DNA from: Gnetum montanum
Taxonomy: Eukaryota > Streptophyta > Gnetopsida > Gnetales > Gnetaceae
Length of the DNA: 43,541 nt
Reading direction: 5' to 3'
Assembly (NCBI GenBank): GCA_015680685.1
Contig: MNCI01006092.1
Location: 232,356 to 275,896, forward strand
Shown piece after piece: positions 41,600 through 43,541 of this stretch. The translations under genes and the position numbers were made by a program. Position 1 is the stretch's first letter. Every line of letters starts with the position of its first letter. The notes beneath the pieces were generated by a model, which had not been told where the DNA came from, did not search any database, and saw nothing but the letters and a program-made list of their open reading frames with translations.

Positions 41600-43541
41600 G
41601 AAGGGGACTCAAATGATATGGATGCAAAGGATGAGAGATAAGTAAGGCTATCAACTACATAAGTTTGTGAGGGTTTTGTAGAACTCTTGGTTTGGAAGAA
41701 TGGTCTTTTTTAGGATTTGGTTTCTGAACCACTCGGCTAAGGAGCCAACTATAACTTAACAGCCTTGGTGGCATTACATTACTATAGCTAAGCTAGAATT
41801 TCACCCTACATTGATGGAGTAGGTGCTAATTTAATTAAGGATGGAGGGGCATGTGCAAAAGGATGAGGAGTGAAGAAATGGGGATTCCCCTCTTAGAGAT
41901 TGAGCTCTGTAGTACTTAAGAGGATAGTAGTGATGCTTGAATGAACTATGACTAAAAGAGTTACATGTAGAAATGGGCTACTAAACATAGTACCCATATG
42001 AATCATATTCTTGGTAAGGATATTGTTGCCTTTGGTTGTGGCATCCCCAATGACTATGGATGCTACCACTAATGGTACTACTCATAAGGTTGTGGTGGAG
42101 CTCCACTTCAATAATAGGCTTATTTTTGGTGGAACTGCCTGGGGTTTCCTTGAGGATAAGGCAACCTTTTGGGTGCTTGCCTTCTTGCCAGTCTAGGATT
42201 TAGAGTGTACACCCCAGATTCTTACAAGTGTGACACAATGGAACAACATCCCTTAGGATGTTCATATTGGTAGATGTCACATCCACCATCATCATCTATT
42301 TCAAACTCCATAACTTCCTCTACTACAGAAACCTTTCCCTTACCCCTTTAGTGGGTACGTTCAACTTCCTTCCTTCTCCTACAATCACAATCACTACTTT
42401 GCTTTTTGAATTCCTTTTTTATTTTTAGAGTAGTTTGGAAATTTTCATCCAAATAGTCCCATATTTTGTCTTCCCTGGCTAAAATTTCAAAAGTATACTT
42501 TTAAATTGGCAAGGCCTTTCATTGTACCACCTTATCAAGTGGTGCCTCCTCCTCATTATCATAGAACTTAACCTTCCTTTTTTTGATGGAAGGGTCTCCA
42601 CACTTTTCCTTTTTCTCAACTTGCCTTTTTCTTTGGCAACTTACTCTATCAACTTTTAAATCTAATGAGTCCTTATTTTTGAAAGTCTCCCTTGGGTATA
42701 GACCCTAAGATTTCTTCATGTTTCTATGCAGAGCCCATCTATGATATGGTAGAGTTTCTCCCTTTAAGAATAACAATGGCTAGGACATCAGTGTAAGAGA
42801 CAATAGTACTTACCCATGGTTGTGTCCAAGGGTTCGTGTATTCCCTATTTCCAACCTTGGATCTACTTTCTCAAGTTGGAAACTCAAGAGTATGTTTGAT
42901 ACTTGTCATTGAAGAGTTCAAGCATTATACTCCACCTATGGATTGATTTTAGCTCCAATGACCACTACCAAATTTTAACTTCTTTGATGAGAATTCTTGG
43001 AAATAGCTTTAACTTTTGCCAATTTTTTCTTCATATTCTGTAAGACATAGGCATCATGAAAGGACTAAAGATGATTTTGTGGATCTAAGTTATATCCCCT
43101 TCAAACTTGGGGATATTGTTCATATCTAGTCACCTGATTTTGGTATCTTTTACTTGCCTTGTTGGAATTATCACTGCCTCTATGATGTTTAGCATGTTTC
43201 CAATTGCAAGAAAAGGCCCATCATGATCATAGCCTCTAAAATGGTCATGATGCCCATGGTGCCCCCTTCTTCCACTTCTTTCATGGTGACAGGCCTCCCT
43301 TGATTGCCCACACCCTTGGTCTCCTATTTTGATGGGCCCTATGATCATCTTTGTCACGTTGGTCACCTCCATCATGGTTACATCCTTTGTGGCCTTGGTT
43401 AGAACTAGAGGAGGAAGAAGAGGATGAAAAAGGTAAAGATGAAGGAGTACTAGCACCACCATGGTGTCTACCATCCCCTATTTTATGGCCATAGCCATGA
43501 TCATCATCATGATGCTTATCCTCGTCTCTTGCATGACCCCC
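41600..43541 (-). pseudogene. gag: Gag of the larger Athila-like element, 5' end outside window
   Basis: From the right edge: a His/Arg/Gly-rich stretch (43400-43230), MLNIIEAVIIPTRQVKDTKI (43198-43139), LDMNNIPKFEGD, capsid-like helices with many stops (43100-42450), a Lys/Arg-rich patch, CDIYQYEHPKGCC (about 42270, a worn zinc-knuckle-like motif), and a Pro/Thr-rich tail leading to the protease. The open frame at 43474-43130 covers only part of it, in mixed frames. It corresponds to 22300-23960 of the plus-strand element, including the part hidden in the gap there. Confidence 0.7.

Larger units (their letters stand above)
32365..43541 (-). mobile_element. Larger Athila-like element, minus strand, cut by window edge
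   Basis: Reading leftward: gag (43541 to about 41600), protease (41540-41074), RT (40520-39640), RNase H (39620-39180), integrase (38950-38580), purine tract (about 38300), untranslated region, extra gene (36305-33467), polypurine tract and 3' LTR (33225-32365). RNase H and integrase residues follow the Athila pattern. The gag and protease match the element at 20720, so both belong to one family. The 5' LTR is beyond the right edge. Stops, frame changes, a duplicated RT segment and a truncated integrase make it non-functional. Confidence 0.85.

Noticed and set aside
1-43541. tRNA, rRNA or intact host genes
   Set aside because: No cloverleaf-like or rRNA-like sequence was noticed, and every recognisable protein is a broken retroelement part or the interrupted cargo gene. 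A tRNAscan or Infernal run was not possible.

Overview
The window looks like intergenic DNA from a land plant with a large, repeat-rich nuclear genome. It is packed with nested, decayed LTR retrotransposons of the plant Ty3/gypsy groups, in-frame stops are common, and the few introns seen are short GT-AG ones. The lineage cannot be fixed from this sequence; the heavy decay and AT-rich old copies would suit a gymnosperm or fern-type genome. No intact host gene, rRNA, tRNA or CRISPR array was found. One assembly gap (22661-23604) and five single Ns (8546, 19120, 25683, 38577, 40032) are present.

Layout. (A) 1 to about 11300 is a GC-richer, younger unit. On the minus strand is a gag-protease gene of a Tat/Ogre-like Ty3/gypsy element (9582-5718), with a candidate primer binding site (10229-10246), a TATA box (10791-10798) and a probable 5' LTR up to about 11.3 kb. 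Convergent to it on the plus strand is an eight-exon, intron-containing gene (819-5253) with its own TATA box at 554-561. Its second exon encodes a degenerate FCP1/NIF-type (HAD) phosphatase-like domain that has lost its catalytic aspartates. No reverse transcriptase or integrase lies between the two genes, so the unit looks like a non-autonomous element carrying an antisense, gene-like cargo. Hairpin-forming repeats flank the cargo gene, and a dispersed palindrome, GCGTATACGC, fills its first intron and the far 5' region of the element. (B) 12.1-16.05 kb is an old AT-rich chromovirus on the minus strand (gag, protease, RT, RNase H, integrase, chromodomain). (C) 17358-19200 is an LTR-like unit with terminal inverted repeats, a TATA box and four palindromic hairpins. 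(D) 20720-27263 is an Athila-like element on the plus strand with two 803-bp LTRs, a primer binding site, gag and protease but no RT or integrase. (E) 27264 to about 31.6 kb is an older, LTR-less copy of the same family. (F) 32365 to the right edge is a larger, minus-strand relative with gag, protease, RT, RNase H, a truncated integrase, an extra gene after pol and a 3' LTR; its 5' end lies outside the window.

How the parts relate: D, E and F share protease, post-pol and LTR sequence, so they show autonomous-type and deleted forms of one family side by side. The most unusual object is the antisense multi-exon gene in unit A, with its pseudophosphatase domain and the covarying hairpin repeats around it.
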